Assembly (NCBI GenBank): GCA_916613615.1
Contig: OU744731.1
Location: 55,682,289 to 55,746,288 of the forward strand
Direction of reading: 5' to 3'
DNA from: Steromphala cineraria
Taxonomy: Eukaryota; Mollusca; Gastropoda; Trochida; Trochidae
DNA: 64,000 nucleotides
Shown here: positions 1 to 13,800 of the stretch, piece after piece
Position numbering within the stretch: the stretch's first letter is position 1
Layout: each line of letters begins with the position of its first letter
The notes under the pieces: generated by a model
Databases searched by the model: none
What the model saw: the letters and a program-made list of their open reading frames with translations, nothing else
Told to the model about the DNA's origin: nothing
Made by a program: the position numbers and the translations under genes

Positions 1-2240
1 CAATGAGAGCCATGAATTTGTAAATAATTCTTTATTATTATTTTTGATAATTATTGAATGATGTTGATATTCAAATTGAAAATCAGAGGGTCAATTTCCC
101 TTTCAAAGTTCTAATTATCATTTTTTATATTTGTTTCAGGTAAATATTAGCAAAACCCATAAAATATGACAGCATGAATTTTCACATAGACTTTGTTTTT
201 TTCATATAAACTAGATTTTGAGCCTTCTGTGCACGCTATAAATTTGGATTAAGTGTTATACAAATTGACAAAATATATTCATATGAAGTGAAGCATGATA
301 ATTAGAAATTTTGCAAGAGTTTGTGTTTGACAAATTTCGCCAGCTGTGTCATTATTTCCTCAACCTATCAGTTTGATGAAAATGCAAGGTCACCATGATA
401 CAACTAATAGAAATCAAGCTTATTTCCATCTAAATGTTGTGATTTCAATATATATTAGAATCTTTATGCATGCATATTTGTCCTAATTATCAAATTCATA
501 AATAGATTATCCAAGTAGTGTGGTAAAGACCCAATCATGGCGATGTTGTTTTCTTTCTTTCTTTCTCAAAGTCATGCAGACTTTCTACTTTCTTTACTTT
601 GAGTTAGATCCAGTAAGCACGACTTGTAAACCTTGCTTTGACATTAGAAATACAACACTAATCAAATACTCTCAAAAATGTCGGCTGAAAGCTTAGCAAT
701 GACTACATTTCCTAACTCTCATTCTTAGACAAGATAGCATGCACAATCTTCAATTTGAAAAGAACCAATATATTACAATACGTATTGCAGTACACTTTTC
801 CATATCACAATATATTACAATACGTATTGCAATACGCTTTTCCGTATCACAATATATTGCAATACAGATATGAGGAAGAATACCCATTCTCATTACCCAG
901 TGTTGTTCCTAGAGGGGGTCCTGGGGACATTTACCCACCCTTTTGGCTTGATGTCCCTGGAAATTACCTACCCTTTTTACCTATAGGTTGAAATACATAT
1001 ATATTTTTATTTGTCAGTCCAGTTTACGATACCAGGCATATTTCATTCGAATTATTCATTTTATTGTATATTCATGTCATCTAGCTACATGTGTATGTAC
1101 ATCCCATAAATGCCAAAATATTATGAACTTTTTAAAGAAAATTTAAAGCCAGCCACATAAAATACCGAAGTCAAACTTCTCCAACCAATTTATTTGTGTA
1201 GTTTTAACATAACTTACTAATCACTATCCATCAATACTTGTCTACTTTCCTTCTGTAAATAAGTAAAATTACTTTTAAGTCACAGCAATGTCAGGTTTTC
1301 GATCACAAGTAATTTTGTGTCGAAAAAAAAATTGCATGGCTGAACTTTACATCATATCTTTGGCTTAATACTGCTTCATAAGTTAAAATACATCTTCTTT
1401 CAATTGGAATCATTTATTTTCATTTCCCTGACATCACCTTATATGCACTCTAAAAATGTGCTACTGCCCCTTTAATAGGCCTTAAGAAAACAATAAATAC
1501 AAAAAAAAGTTTACAAACTTGATTCCAACACGACTCTACAATCACTCTGAAATCCTTCACAGAAATTCTGCCAATTGGACCATTAAAATTTTCTTATTGT
1601 GATCCATGAGAAACAAGGGTGGATAATAAAGATTTTTAAATTGCGCATTTCATTATCTTTAACATGATATCATCCTATATCGTTATATATCCTCCTTTAC
1701 TTTTCATTATTGAATGTGATACAAAGTTTCACATCACATTCATAATTCAAATTACTTTCTTCTATTTTAACTGAAACTTTGTTAAACAAGGAAGTTACAA
1801 TAACCTACATCTTATAGGAGTTAACATCACCATAGATACAAGTTACAACAATAGGGGTGATAAGTTGCTAATTGTTCAACATTGTTGCCATGTTCAACAG
1901 TGTGAGGGAAATTAATAATTCCATGGCGTTTTCAATCAAGTTGAAATATGTGTGGGTATTTTTACTTTGAAATAAAAATATACTTTTCTAAATTTGGAAC
2001 TAATAATTTTACATTTATCTAAAGTGAATCACTTGCTGCCAATGCAAAATTCCTTACACCACCAACAATATCTATTATGATTCAGCAATGCAAATCACAA
2101 TAGTAACAATTTAAAACACAGGCAAAAAAAATTAAATCTAAAATAAATTATTTTTAAAACATGTCCAAACATCTTCAAAACTGTATAATTAGATTGATCA
2201 CTTAATATAGAGACATCATCCTGTGAGTTACAAGCAGGCC
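1..2240. other. Intergenic, AT-rich, no gene recognised
   Basis: No exon with coding character was found on either strand. Three repeats stand out. A 42-bp tandem repeat runs from about 766 to 865 (2.4 copies, starts at 766, 808 and 850). A block at about 880-995 also occurs near 49397-49553 (inverted) and 53178-53330. A block at about 1310-1475, ending in 'tgtgctactgccccttt', recurs inverted at about 9187-9555. The long open frame at 755-991 lies across the 42-bp repeat and the first dispersed repeat, so it is not treated as a gene. Confidence 0.6.
766..865. repeat. 42-bp tandem repeat
   Basis: Copies start at 766, 808 and 850 with exact 42-bp spacing. Each opens with 'caatatatt', followed by the near-palindrome 'caatacgtattg' and a pyrimidine-rich stretch. 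The third copy is partial. Confidence 0.85.
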
Positions 2241-3190
2241 CTCCCTAGGTGATAAAGCAGGTATCAACCGGGTACCATGGCGACCCAGAGTTCCTGCAAG
2301 CCAAAGTGCCAGTACAACCCAGGAGCCGAAACACGGCAGCTAGCTCCCAGTCTCATTAGCATAGTGCTGGCTGCCGAGGTCACGGCTAGTGTGCTCACTA
2401 ACCTATATCAAAAGCCATCCTGTCTTCCTTTCATACCTATGTAACAATAAACGATCGATAGCTAAAGGTAAGATAAGGGCAGCAAATCCCAAACCAAACT
2501 GTCTGACTACCTGGAAAACGTATGTGCATCCGATCCCAAATTGGATTTGGCTATTGTGACGAATCTCTATATGGGCACAAATATGGCGGTTATGAAAATG
2601 ATGCACAATATGGTTTAGCAAATTTGGGTAAAAAGGCTCTGAAATCGTGATCAGCGATCAAGGTAAGCTAACGCGGAAATGCGGGAAAGTTTGACTTGTG
2701 TTCGTTGCAATCAACAGTCTAAACAACAAAGCAACAATTTTACAGCCAGATCCTTGCTCTCGCCAAAAAATTCGCGAGTATTCTTTTTGGCCGGGGAAGG
2801 TGCTGCGATATCGATCGAAACCGAAGGATGACCAAATATTGGCGAAAATTTGACAATGATGAGCGGCGGCTTTTCGACTCAAACTGGCACTGAGAGACGC
2901 CGGAGAGGACTCAAATCGACTGGAATCGGTAGTCTGGGGTACTCACCAATAGTGACGGGGACTTTCTTGCTCCATGAGAGTAATTCTTTCCTAAAATTTC
3001 GCCTATCTTGAGCACACTGCGGGCTCCCGCAATCAACCATGTTGACCGTGCACTGCCGCTTACGTCATGATTCCTTGACCCCCAAATCCGTGACGTTTTG
3101 TGTACAGGTGCAAATTTGGGTGACCTCCGAATTCGTGACGTTCTACGTACAGGTAAAAATCCAGGAAGTTCCAAGGTAGCGGCTTTTGGT
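2241..3190. other. GC-richer island upstream of MORN4, unexplained
   Basis: This block is clearly richer in G+C and CpG than its surroundings. It could hold a promoter and non-coding first exon of MORN4, or an exon of an unseen gene. It contains a short plus-strand open frame (2277-2444, 55 codons, start context 'gtaccatgg', 'aataaa' two bases after the stop codon). An opposite-strand stretch of about 47 codons could be a terminal exon beginning after a 'gatatag' acceptor. I recognise neither product. Confidence 0.35.
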
Positions 3191-5038
3191 AAGGGACACG
3201 CCCTTTTGAAGGTGGATAGAACTAAAGATAGTTAATTGTTGTCACAGGAAGACAGTGGTTGTATTTTTATCGGATTGCTATCAAATTGACGACAGATCGG
3301 ATATAAACAGGTGAATGCACAGGTGACTCAGGTGTGTTTAGTAAGAAAGTCATCGAGTGATTAATGCGATTGAAAATCGTGACTTTGTTGTACGGGGAAA
3401 TCACGTTGTTGTACTTGACTCGCAATCAAGAAAGTATTCTTATCGTCGAGCTTAGTAAGTGAAGACTGTTGATAAAATACTGTAAGTAAGATTTTTATTT
3501 TTTTTTACTTTGATACAGTATTTCTGCGAATATTCTTCTTTGTACCGTTTTTGAATTTGTAAACATTACTTTAAACTCTGTAAAAACCAAATGTATTTTG
3601 TTATATTTCATAGTGATAGACTACATACTTTTTTATATATGTGTAAAATTTGTGTTCCTGTTTTTATATTTGTAAAAATCATTTTACAAGTATAAAGAAG
3701 TGTTTTTCTAATATAAGTGTTTTGTCAATCACACATTTTCATCCTTCATATCTAATTGACGGAAAATATCTAAATGAATAAGAGGTGTTCAAACTAAAAT
3801 GGCCACCATCAAGTTTCACTTGATTCTTGTTAATTTCTTCTATAACTCTGAATAATCAGGTTTAGTGGTTAGATGTTTTCTAGTTTGATGATAAAAGATT
3901 CGGATTTAATTTAAAGGCTTCAATCGATCGGCGTTCATCCGCCATCTTGAAATGTTCGCATTATGAGAAAACAAATGTGCTGTATTATGCTAATTCATGA
4001 AAAAAATTAAGAAATAACTACTGGATTGATAGAAGAGGAGCATATTTACAAAAAGTTATCAGTTATGACAGCATTTTGTCATAGTAATGCATTCCATGAT
4101 CGTTGCTTCGATGATTGGCTTCATTTCATGATGATTTCATCTTTTGAGCGATACACATTATTCTTTGTCAAGTTGTTAAATCTTGAACCACTGAAATGCT
4201 AACCTCACAAACATATTTGAAATTAAGTGTGAAATAATAAGTAAAAATCATATATAATTGTGAACAGGAAAGTCCTCCTGAATTTTGTTTCCACAAAAAT
4301 ACCCAAATAAAATGGTCCCTTTAGGAAGAGGATTAAATTGCTTGACAACAACATAAGGAGCTGTATCGAAAAGTCGCATAACATGAATAAAGAAGTCCTC
4401 ATCTATATATTCCTCTTCCTTATTGTCATCCTAACTTCAAAATGCTCCTCAAAGAAGTCAATATCTATTTGGGAAAATTAGAAAAAATAGTATTTAATCA
4501 AAACATGTGCTACTTAAGAAGAGTAATGTCAGGCCATATTTCTCTAGGCAGCAAGATAGCAAGCGATATCTACATTCAAATCATTGCATAATGAATTATA
4601 TCATCAGTTATGTTGCCACATATTATGGGCCACAACCTTAATTTTTGTCATTGTGTGTAAAACAACTCCTGTAGGTTTGATAAATTGATAACATGCTAAA
4701 CATGAAAAATATGTATTGAGAAAATATCAAACAAGTTACAAGAGGAAAATGATAATATTAATCAGCAACCCTGACCGAAAGGCTTGTTAAGCTTGGAGGT
4801 TGAGGACACTAAGACATCGATGAGGTGTAATATTCTTCTGAATTGTGAGTTAAATTAAAAATCTGTAACTGTTTTTCAAAATGAAACATATTGTTTTTCT
4901 TTAACTAAAAGATTCTAAGATAGGTAACATTACAGCATCACCTTTTCATGTCATTCTCCCAAATCCAAGATGGCTGACCGTATAGCATAAGACCAGGCTC
5001 TTTAAGCAACCTTTTCATTTCTGTACAGACACAGAACA

Positions 5039-5782
<744 letters not shown>

Positions 5783-7810
5783 GGGCCCATGGAGTGTGTG
5801 GATTGATATACTTACTTGCCTATGTATTATGATTGTTTAACACAATAACATGTGAGTAAACCGTTTCACCATGACAAACCAGAAATCAGACTCAACGATG
5901 TATTTGTATTCTTTGGTGTGAAAGGGTAACTTACCCATATACTATGATTGTTTAACACTAAGAGATGTGGTTATACCCTCTCATCCAGACAAGCCAAATA
6001 TCAGGCTCTAAAATGTATTTTTTGTTAGAGATGAAAGGGTTACTTGGCCATATATAATTGTGTAATCAACACATACAGGTTGTGTGAATATATTTTGAAA
6101 TAGGATAACTCAACCTTTTCACCATTACAGTCTGAAATCAGGCTTGGAAATGATTTTTGTTTGTGTGAAAGGTGTGAAAGGGTTTGACTGACATAGCAAT
6201 TGCCCTTGGAAAGTATGAAGATTTTTGGGTCCCTTTAATCTTAAAACTGAGGTGGGTGAATGAAAGGGGGTTATTGTTTTAAAGGAACAGTGTTGGCTGG
6301 GTAAGAATTCTCTTGAATTTCATTCTGATTCATACTTCTAATGTTTTGAAAATTGAATTAAAATACCCTTCTAACTTACTTCTAGCATTGTAATATTGAC
6401 CTAATAACCTTACTTACAAACTTAAAGCTTGTACCAATGAGAAGTGATCAAAACATCATAGAAACCTTTCGTGATGTTTTTATTAATGTTGTTAATAATA
6501 ATACATTTCAAAGCACTTGTCCACTTCAGTTCCTCAGCTGCTCCATATAAAAAACTTTAATGGTCAGTTCTGGTGATTCTCCAATTTGGGAGCTTGATTC
6601 TCTATTCTGATTGGTCGATTCTAATAATCAGTACCTACTTGTACAGTACTATTGATTCATTGTACAGGAATATCCGTCTGATGTTTGAGGAAATGTTTTA
6701 TAGAATGCTTCATAATGTTAACATTGATCTCTTCATATGTCAGTTTTAGCTTCCATGTTGACATGTTTGTTTTTGATAAGTTGTTAATATCTGAGAAACA
6801 ATCATTGTGATAATAATTATGTCGTACTGTGTGAGGCTTGGTAAAAGTGGGGACAGTTGAAGAAATGTGTGATAAGTTACAATTAATGAAGTCAAAATTT
6901 GATTACCATTGCTCAACATAATAGTAAGCAAATCATTATGATATGTTTGTCATTGTTCAATGTGTCTTCTTCCTTTTTCCAAAGTCTTTGAACTATATCT
7001 GCTCAAGTTACAACTGTCTTGTGCCTTATCTACCAATATATACAATATATATACACAATATATTTCTTGTCTATGTGATTATGTGACAATCGTGGTTCAT
7101 AACATTATTTTTAAATTTGTTTTAACCAGTGTTTGAAATAATTTTTCAAGATCACTAGCAAACCGGACTAGTATGCTTTCAAAGTTACCAGCCCAGAAGA
7201 AAAATTTCTAGCCAGGGCTTAAATACAAGGATTCCCGGTAATAAGTATGATCAAAAGGAAGTTTACATATTTTATATGGATGGTTGACACACATTTGTTA
7301 TGTGAACCTCCAAATTTGGTTTAAAGAGACAGTCCTTTCAGGGTATTAGTTGTGGAAACAAAATTCAAGAGGATGCAGTGATGCATTCTATTCTTCATCA
7401 AATTGTTAAATCCAGAACAACTAAAAATGTTACCCTCACTAAAAACTGTAATAAGCATATAAGCATAAATACTCTTGAATTTTGTTTCCACATAAGATAT
7501 CCCTTTAAGTGGTTGATATTTTGCTGTATTTTACATGGTCTAATCACACTCTGTTCTGTTCTATGTTATGTCTCAATTGCTTGATAATTTTCCACACAAA
7601 TTGTTACTATGTGTCTATTTTGATAGTGTCCAAATACATTGTTGCTGTTATATTTAACTACTTCTATTCATTAACACCTGCCTAACAGTGTGCATACTGT
7701 GTCTTAACGTGTTTACCAATCAGTTATTCAACGTTACAATAATATTGTTCCCTTTTGATGTTTATATATTGTTGATATATTTTTTATGTATTACAACATT
7801 TTGAATAAAA
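5783..7810 (+). other. Probable long 3' UTR of MORN4
   Basis: About 2 kb of AT-rich sequence after the MORN4 stop holds no convincing coding exon. A consensus 'aataaa' at 7804-7809, followed by T/GT-rich sequence, is a plausible polyadenylation site. An internal repeat of about 100 bp with 'gtgtgaaagggtaactt'-like phrases occurs near 5910-6180. Transcript data would be needed to fix the end. Confidence 0.5.
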
Positions 7811-10726
7811 GATCTGTGTCACAAAGTTGTTTTGTTTTATCTCATTTTCAACAACCAAAGAAAGAAAATTGACATACAGTAGAACACGTCTATAGCGAAC
7901 AATCAGATATAGTGAACAAATTTTGGAGTCCTCTAAGCCCTATTTATGACAGCTAAACGCGAGAAGCGAACACCAGATATAGCGAACTAAAATCTTTGAT
8001 CCGTGTTAATAACTGTTCAGTTGCACACATCCATCTGTTCTGTCAGCAACACCTCAAGAACGCTGCAATTTGGTTCTTCAAAGAGGGGGGTTGCTATCCA
8101 AACGAAGAGGACACTCAGGAAAATGCTTCATAATTGTATTCAGTTACGTTTCGGGAGGCTTTCGCCTTCCTTCATCAGACTTCAAAGCCTCCCGAAACGT
8201 AACTGAATAAAATTATGAAGCATTTTCCTGAGTGTCCTCTTCGTTTGGATGGCAACCCCCCTCTTTCCTATTTAACTAATGTTTCATTAGTCCTGCCATC
8301 CCGCATCCTTTAGTGGATCCGGAGTAGTCATCTCAGTCATGCCCTGCCGCAACCAGACCGTGGAATACGCCACCCCACACCTCTTGGTTCTTCAAAGTTT
8401 GTACCAGTGTTCATATGGGGAATACACCAGTCAACTTGGGTGACCTTTAACTCCTTTTCATCATTGTGACTTACTGTACATGCCAGAAGGAGAAAACTTA
8501 AAAACATAAAAATTCTTTATAATTAATAGAGATAAATGACTTCAACTCAATGGTTTTTTTAATTATTTTATTAAAATTTTGGTTTAAGAAAATATTATTT
8601 GTATCAAAAACATAGATCAAACTTATGTTCCAATATGTCAAAGCAAAGATAAATATCTCAAAAACAAACAGTAAATTTTCAACACTATATATGCTGGTGA
8701 ATAAATGGTGGTAAATATATGCAATTCATTTTACCCTGAAATAGACATATGAGATTTTTACTAATACATGTACTGAAATCACCCCAATAGGCAGCTTGCA
8801 AATCTTCACAGATAGAACTCACTACTTTACCCTCTGAATAAGGGTGCCAAGGAAAAGTCAAGCATATGTTTGTCAACATTGTATGAATATATACTTTCAA
8901 TAAAACATTAGTAAATAAGAAAACCAATAAACAGATTGTTGTATGTTCTTTCTAATAATGCTTCAGAAATTGAATATCTGAATGATGAATATTTGAAAAG
9001 AAAAGAACTATTTGATAAAAGCAAAAAAGAAACAAAATTCTTTCAAATGCACGAGTAACAAATTATTGTTTTGCTCTAAAGCTTATATTTCAAGATAACA
9101 TATAATGTACATAAATATGATAAATAATGTCCTAGTGATATGTTGTCATGGTGATGTGACCAAATGTAACAGTGTTCGAAATGTATTAAAGGGGCAGAAG
9201 TACGTTTTTAGGGGGGATATAAGGTGATGTCAAGAAAATGAAAATTAACGATTCCAATTGACAGACAATGCATTTAAACTTATTGGAGCAGTAATAATTC
9301 AAATAAATGATGTAAAGTTTAGCCATGCAATTCCCTTTTCTTACACAAAATGAATAAAAGGTGATCACACAAAAAGGCCGCCAATGGATTTTATGTGAAT
9401 CTTCATACTTTGTCCTCTGACTATGGATAATTGGTTTGTGTTATGAGATTTTTGACACTATCAAAATAATACATTTATCATTAACATACAATTATCAGTG
9501 AAAATTTTAAAATATAAAATTATAAAAAAATGTGCTACTGCCCCTTTTAAGTCTGTACACTCGAACAAGGCTTGTGGTTTGAAAAATAAACCACCCCTAA
9601 CCCAAAATTTGACAAGCCCTGCAATGCGAAGACAGTTTTTTTTAAATCACACAAGCCAGGCAGATTTGCTGATCGCTTCTCTAACAAGCCTCATCTAAAT
9701 TTGACCAGAAACGTGCTAGCAGCTACATTGTACAACATTCAGTCAACATCACCATCTCGTCCTAGCCTTGCTGCATTGCACCACAATTCATGGTTTAAGT
9801 GCAGCAATATGTAGCATCATACAAGAGACTTCTTATTTGACTATAAAGCTCAGCTGCAGTAGGACGAAGAGTTAGCACAGAACAGTTATTTTCACAAAAT
9901 GCTGTCATGCTAAAATTTCCAGTGATTGAGATGAATTATGCCTTGAAGAGGAAGTTGCATAAACAATTGTAAGACATAAGATTTTTTTCAAGCCAGATTT
10001 CTACTGAACATAAAATCAAACCAACATCAAAGGCTTTGAATCTTCAAGATTTCTAAATATATCTACTTTTCTAAAATCATTATGAAGCGTAAACTGATCT
10101 TCACATTAACAAACAATTAAAGTACTAAAATAATGAAAACCATAACATTCACTAATCATTCAATAACAATCATAAACTTCAAATCAGGGTTTATTGGAAT
10201 GATAATATCACAGATTTGTCTCTTAACATACGGTAAAGCTTTAACCAAAAAATTATTGGAATCTAAAAACTACATCAATCAATACTATCTATGAATGCGA
10301 ATTTCATAATGTGTATTTCAAAGAAGAAGGGATTGAGGTTTTAACCTACCTGATCTTTTGAAATTATTTTAGAAAAAACTGTCAAGATTTTTTGATCCGC
10401 CGCTCAATGAGATAATGAATACCATATATCTTTGTAAAAAAAGATTTTTTAATTTTTTTTAATGAGGAATCCAGAGACAATGTGGCGGAAATATGGGTTT
10501 GTGGGATGAAAATAGGTAATAAAATATTTTATAGTTAACACCCTAAGACAGAAATGGGCTGGACCAATGAAAAGACACATGAACAGATCAAAAGCTAGGT
10601 GCTACATCTCCTCAAGAGGTAAGAGGTTGGATTTCAATTCTTAAAAGTTACTATGATATTCAAGAGCTAAATAAAATGCTTGATTTGATAAAATATTATT
10701 GACTGGCAGTGTTAAAGTTTGCTTAC
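7811..10726. other. Intergenic between convergent genes, repeat-filled
   Basis: No gene was recognised. From left to right it holds a partial pogo/Tigger-like MITE (from 7877, opening 'cagtagaac' after TA), a long palindrome (8080-8266) with a Penelope-style tail to about 8400, and the inverted partner (about 9187-9555) of the block at 1310-1475. The remainder is simple AT-rich DNA. Confidence 0.6.
8080..8266. repeat. Long inverted repeat with hammerhead-like core
   Basis: The arms 8080-8162 and 8184-8266 (83 bp each) are reverse complements with about two mismatches, around a 21-nt spacer. On the minus strand the spacer and inner arm give CTGATGA (8177-8171), a short stem, then GAAAC (8152-8148). 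That layout resembles the hammerhead-like motif known from Penelope-like retroelements, though the first stem pair is imperfect. The following sequence ('ctttagtggatcc') recurs near 54963, which suggests a dispersed family. Confidence 0.8.
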
Positions 10727-10732
10727 TTTATT
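10727..10732 (-). terminator. Candidate polyadenylation signal of the TIR-SLOG gene
   Basis: 'tttatt' on the plus strand reads AATAAA on the minus strand, about 140 bases past the stop codon at 10874-10876. Confidence 0.45.
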
Positions 10733-10873
10733 TTAGTTAAAAGCAGGCACTTATTTCTTCAATGAGGATTTAGACTTGGTGTTAATAAACAGACAATTAT
10801 TCAAGGCTGGTATTGATTCAAGGAATAATGTAAGCTATCATCTAAGATTAACAGTTTTCTAAAATATATGTTT

Positions 10874-13800
10874 TCAGCCAAGAAGTACAGTTTTCATGGA
10901 CGAGAGGGAAGATTTCCCGCTGGACAGCCCTGGGCTGATTGCCTTATTTGGAGACGGGGTCAAAGTTCGTGGACTGGGCCTGGGGGGTGTGTCCTGACAT
11001 GCTTGTTCCTCATTGGACATCTTGCTCAGCAGTGACTTGACAATCCTGCACACTGATTGGCCGATATCTTTGGCAGAGGCATCTGACTGGCTAAGAATTT
11101 TCCAATCAGATTCAGATACACCTTGTGGTACCTTTGAATAAGAAGAGAGAAAGAATTATGAAATGTTCACGTAAAGTCAAATGCAACAATTGAATTACCT
11201 ACACATTCAGAACATTTTTTCAGGGCACACAACCAAATCAAAGTATCACAAAAATTCACAACCAACATAACTAGATACCTGAAATATTTTCTCGGGAACA
11301 TTGAACTTGCCGGCCGCAGCGCCCCCTGTGGACCTGATGGGGATGACGATATGATCGTTCCACACAAACTGATCGGCCTCGTGGGCAGCCCCTGGGCCTC
11401 CTGCAATAATGATGTCCAAGGTTGTGAGAGAGAAGCATGTAGTAAAAATATCTAATATACTTTAAACTAGTTCCTCCCTTTAGTGCTTCAAAGTCTTACA
11501 ATTTGGCTCAGTGATAAAGTTTGCTTATTTTGTACCAAATAGCCACATCAACAAAAGCAACCAATAATCATCATTATCAAAATGGCATTTACTTCTAATA
11601 TATAGAAAATATCTAATAAACTTTAAACTAGTTTCTCCCTTTAGTGGTTCAAGGCAATATGTTTGGTCTTATAAAACCTTGTTGTCACATAACCAGCTAC
11701 TCAAATACGCAATTGAGTGAGTGAGTTATTGTTTTACGCCGCTTAGGCAATATTTCAGCCATTAGCAGCTTGCCCACAATTTAGCTCAGTGATAAAGTTT
11801 GCTTTTTTTGTACCAAATAGCCATATCCAAAAAAGCATTGAATAATCATCAATATCAAAATGGCATTTACTTCTAATATATTCAGCATAAGAAGCTGTGC
11901 CAAACAACATCTATCAAGTAGTAATGAATGTATACAGCTAAAATGCCGCTTGTTGGACCTCCGATTTTGTGTTAGCAAAACGGGCATGTTGATTAGTATG
12001 GTCAAACAATTGCGATGTTGCCTAACTGAGAGTGTGGGTTCAAATCCCGCAAGGGACTAAACCGAAATTGTTCATATTTTGTTGTAGATAGTGTGATTCC
12101 AAATAAAACAATGATGGATTTGCACCATGTTGCATAAAAAGACGCGTACCTTCGATGAGAATGCAGATCTCAAAACACCGAGCTACAATGATCTCTCGCT
12201 CCCTCACACTGTCACCGAAGAAAATTGTTTTCCCGAACGGAACCATGTTGAATGTGTTGTCTGGATTCTGGTCTGCCTGAGCCTTACGATCCTGAATAAA
12301 GGAGACAAGAGTTCAGCAAAATTGAAGCATTGAAGTAACCATCTTCCTACTCAAAGCCTCAAACACCAGTTTCCGAACTTTTCTGTGCTGCTGTAGTGCC
12401 CCAACAGGCAATAGAGCAAGCCCAGAGACAGCAAGGCATAAAACATAAGCCTTACGTAGGAAGATATGAAGTAACATGAAAAGAATTGTGATAGTGCATT
12501 GTAGATCATGTAGCAAGCTTTCTGATTGATAAAACTAACCAATGTGTCATACGGGACTCTATGTATCTCTATTGGGCTTTGTAATATTACCGGTACTGTT
12601 TTCTATCTGCCATTGATCTAAAAGTTGGAATTGTTACAAAATAAATTGTCATATCTGTATATAAGTACTCTAAAAAATACGGGGGCTACCTGGTTGTCCC
12701 TCTCCGGGAGAATGTGCCACACATCCTTCTTCTGCCACAGTCTCTGGGACTCCTCGTAGAAGGCGCGACTCACTGTCTCCCCGGTGCCGTAGAACCCTCC
12801 GGTTGCCACGGAACCTGAGGAGAGCTGGGTCAGCTCGGCCCCGATAGCTCTGTTATAGAGCAATAATGTGTATGTATTGAAAGAACCCTTTTAATGCAAA
12901 TGCTGATTCTTAGTATGCACTTTTGTATATTTCTTGTTTTATCATTTATATTATCACCATGCATACCATCATATATTTACCAATGTAATAATCATAATCA
13001 GATCTATTTCTATTTTGAAGAAGATGAAACTTTTAAAAAGACACACATTAGCTATTACCTGGAAATGTATGATAAGCATTAAATTATGTAACAATGTTCA
13101 ACTTCTAAAATATTGTATCACACTTTATAACACCTACAAAACAATGTAACAAAAGATAAACTTTTAAAAAGCCACACATCAGCTATTACCTTCAGATTGA
13201 TGAAAAGCCATAAATTATGTAGCAATGTTCAATCTAAAAAAATATTGTATCACATTTAATAACATCTACAAAACAGTGTAACTGTAGATTCAACTATTGT
13301 AGAATTAAGTTACACAAAGTAGCTTCATTGTTAGTTTGTTACACACTGACAACCCATGAGCACCCTGGAGTTTTACCTGCATATGGCCTCCGACTTCTCG
13401 TGGTAGAACTTGGTCCCTCCTGAGATGTACACACAAGTCTGTTTGCCTACCTTGCCCTTGATGTGATTCACCTGGAATTACGACAACATTTTTATCTTTT
13501 TAAACCTTTTTAACCTGCTTGCCTCTCAATGAACCATACAATTGTTTAAACTCCTTACACAAAACTACCTGAACCAAGAAAAGCATACAATTCATGGATC
13601 TTTTGTTATTTGCACTTGCCTGTAAGAAATAAATATCTATATATTTTGAGAAAATTGTATAATTTTCCACTAATATTTTACAAAGCTACAAATAGCTACA
13701 CATGAGAGAATCTCACCGCATGGTTTAGTTTGACCTCACTGAACTGTTCGGGTAGACTCTCGTGACCTGTCATTGCCGCACAGCGCTTGACCCGACACAA

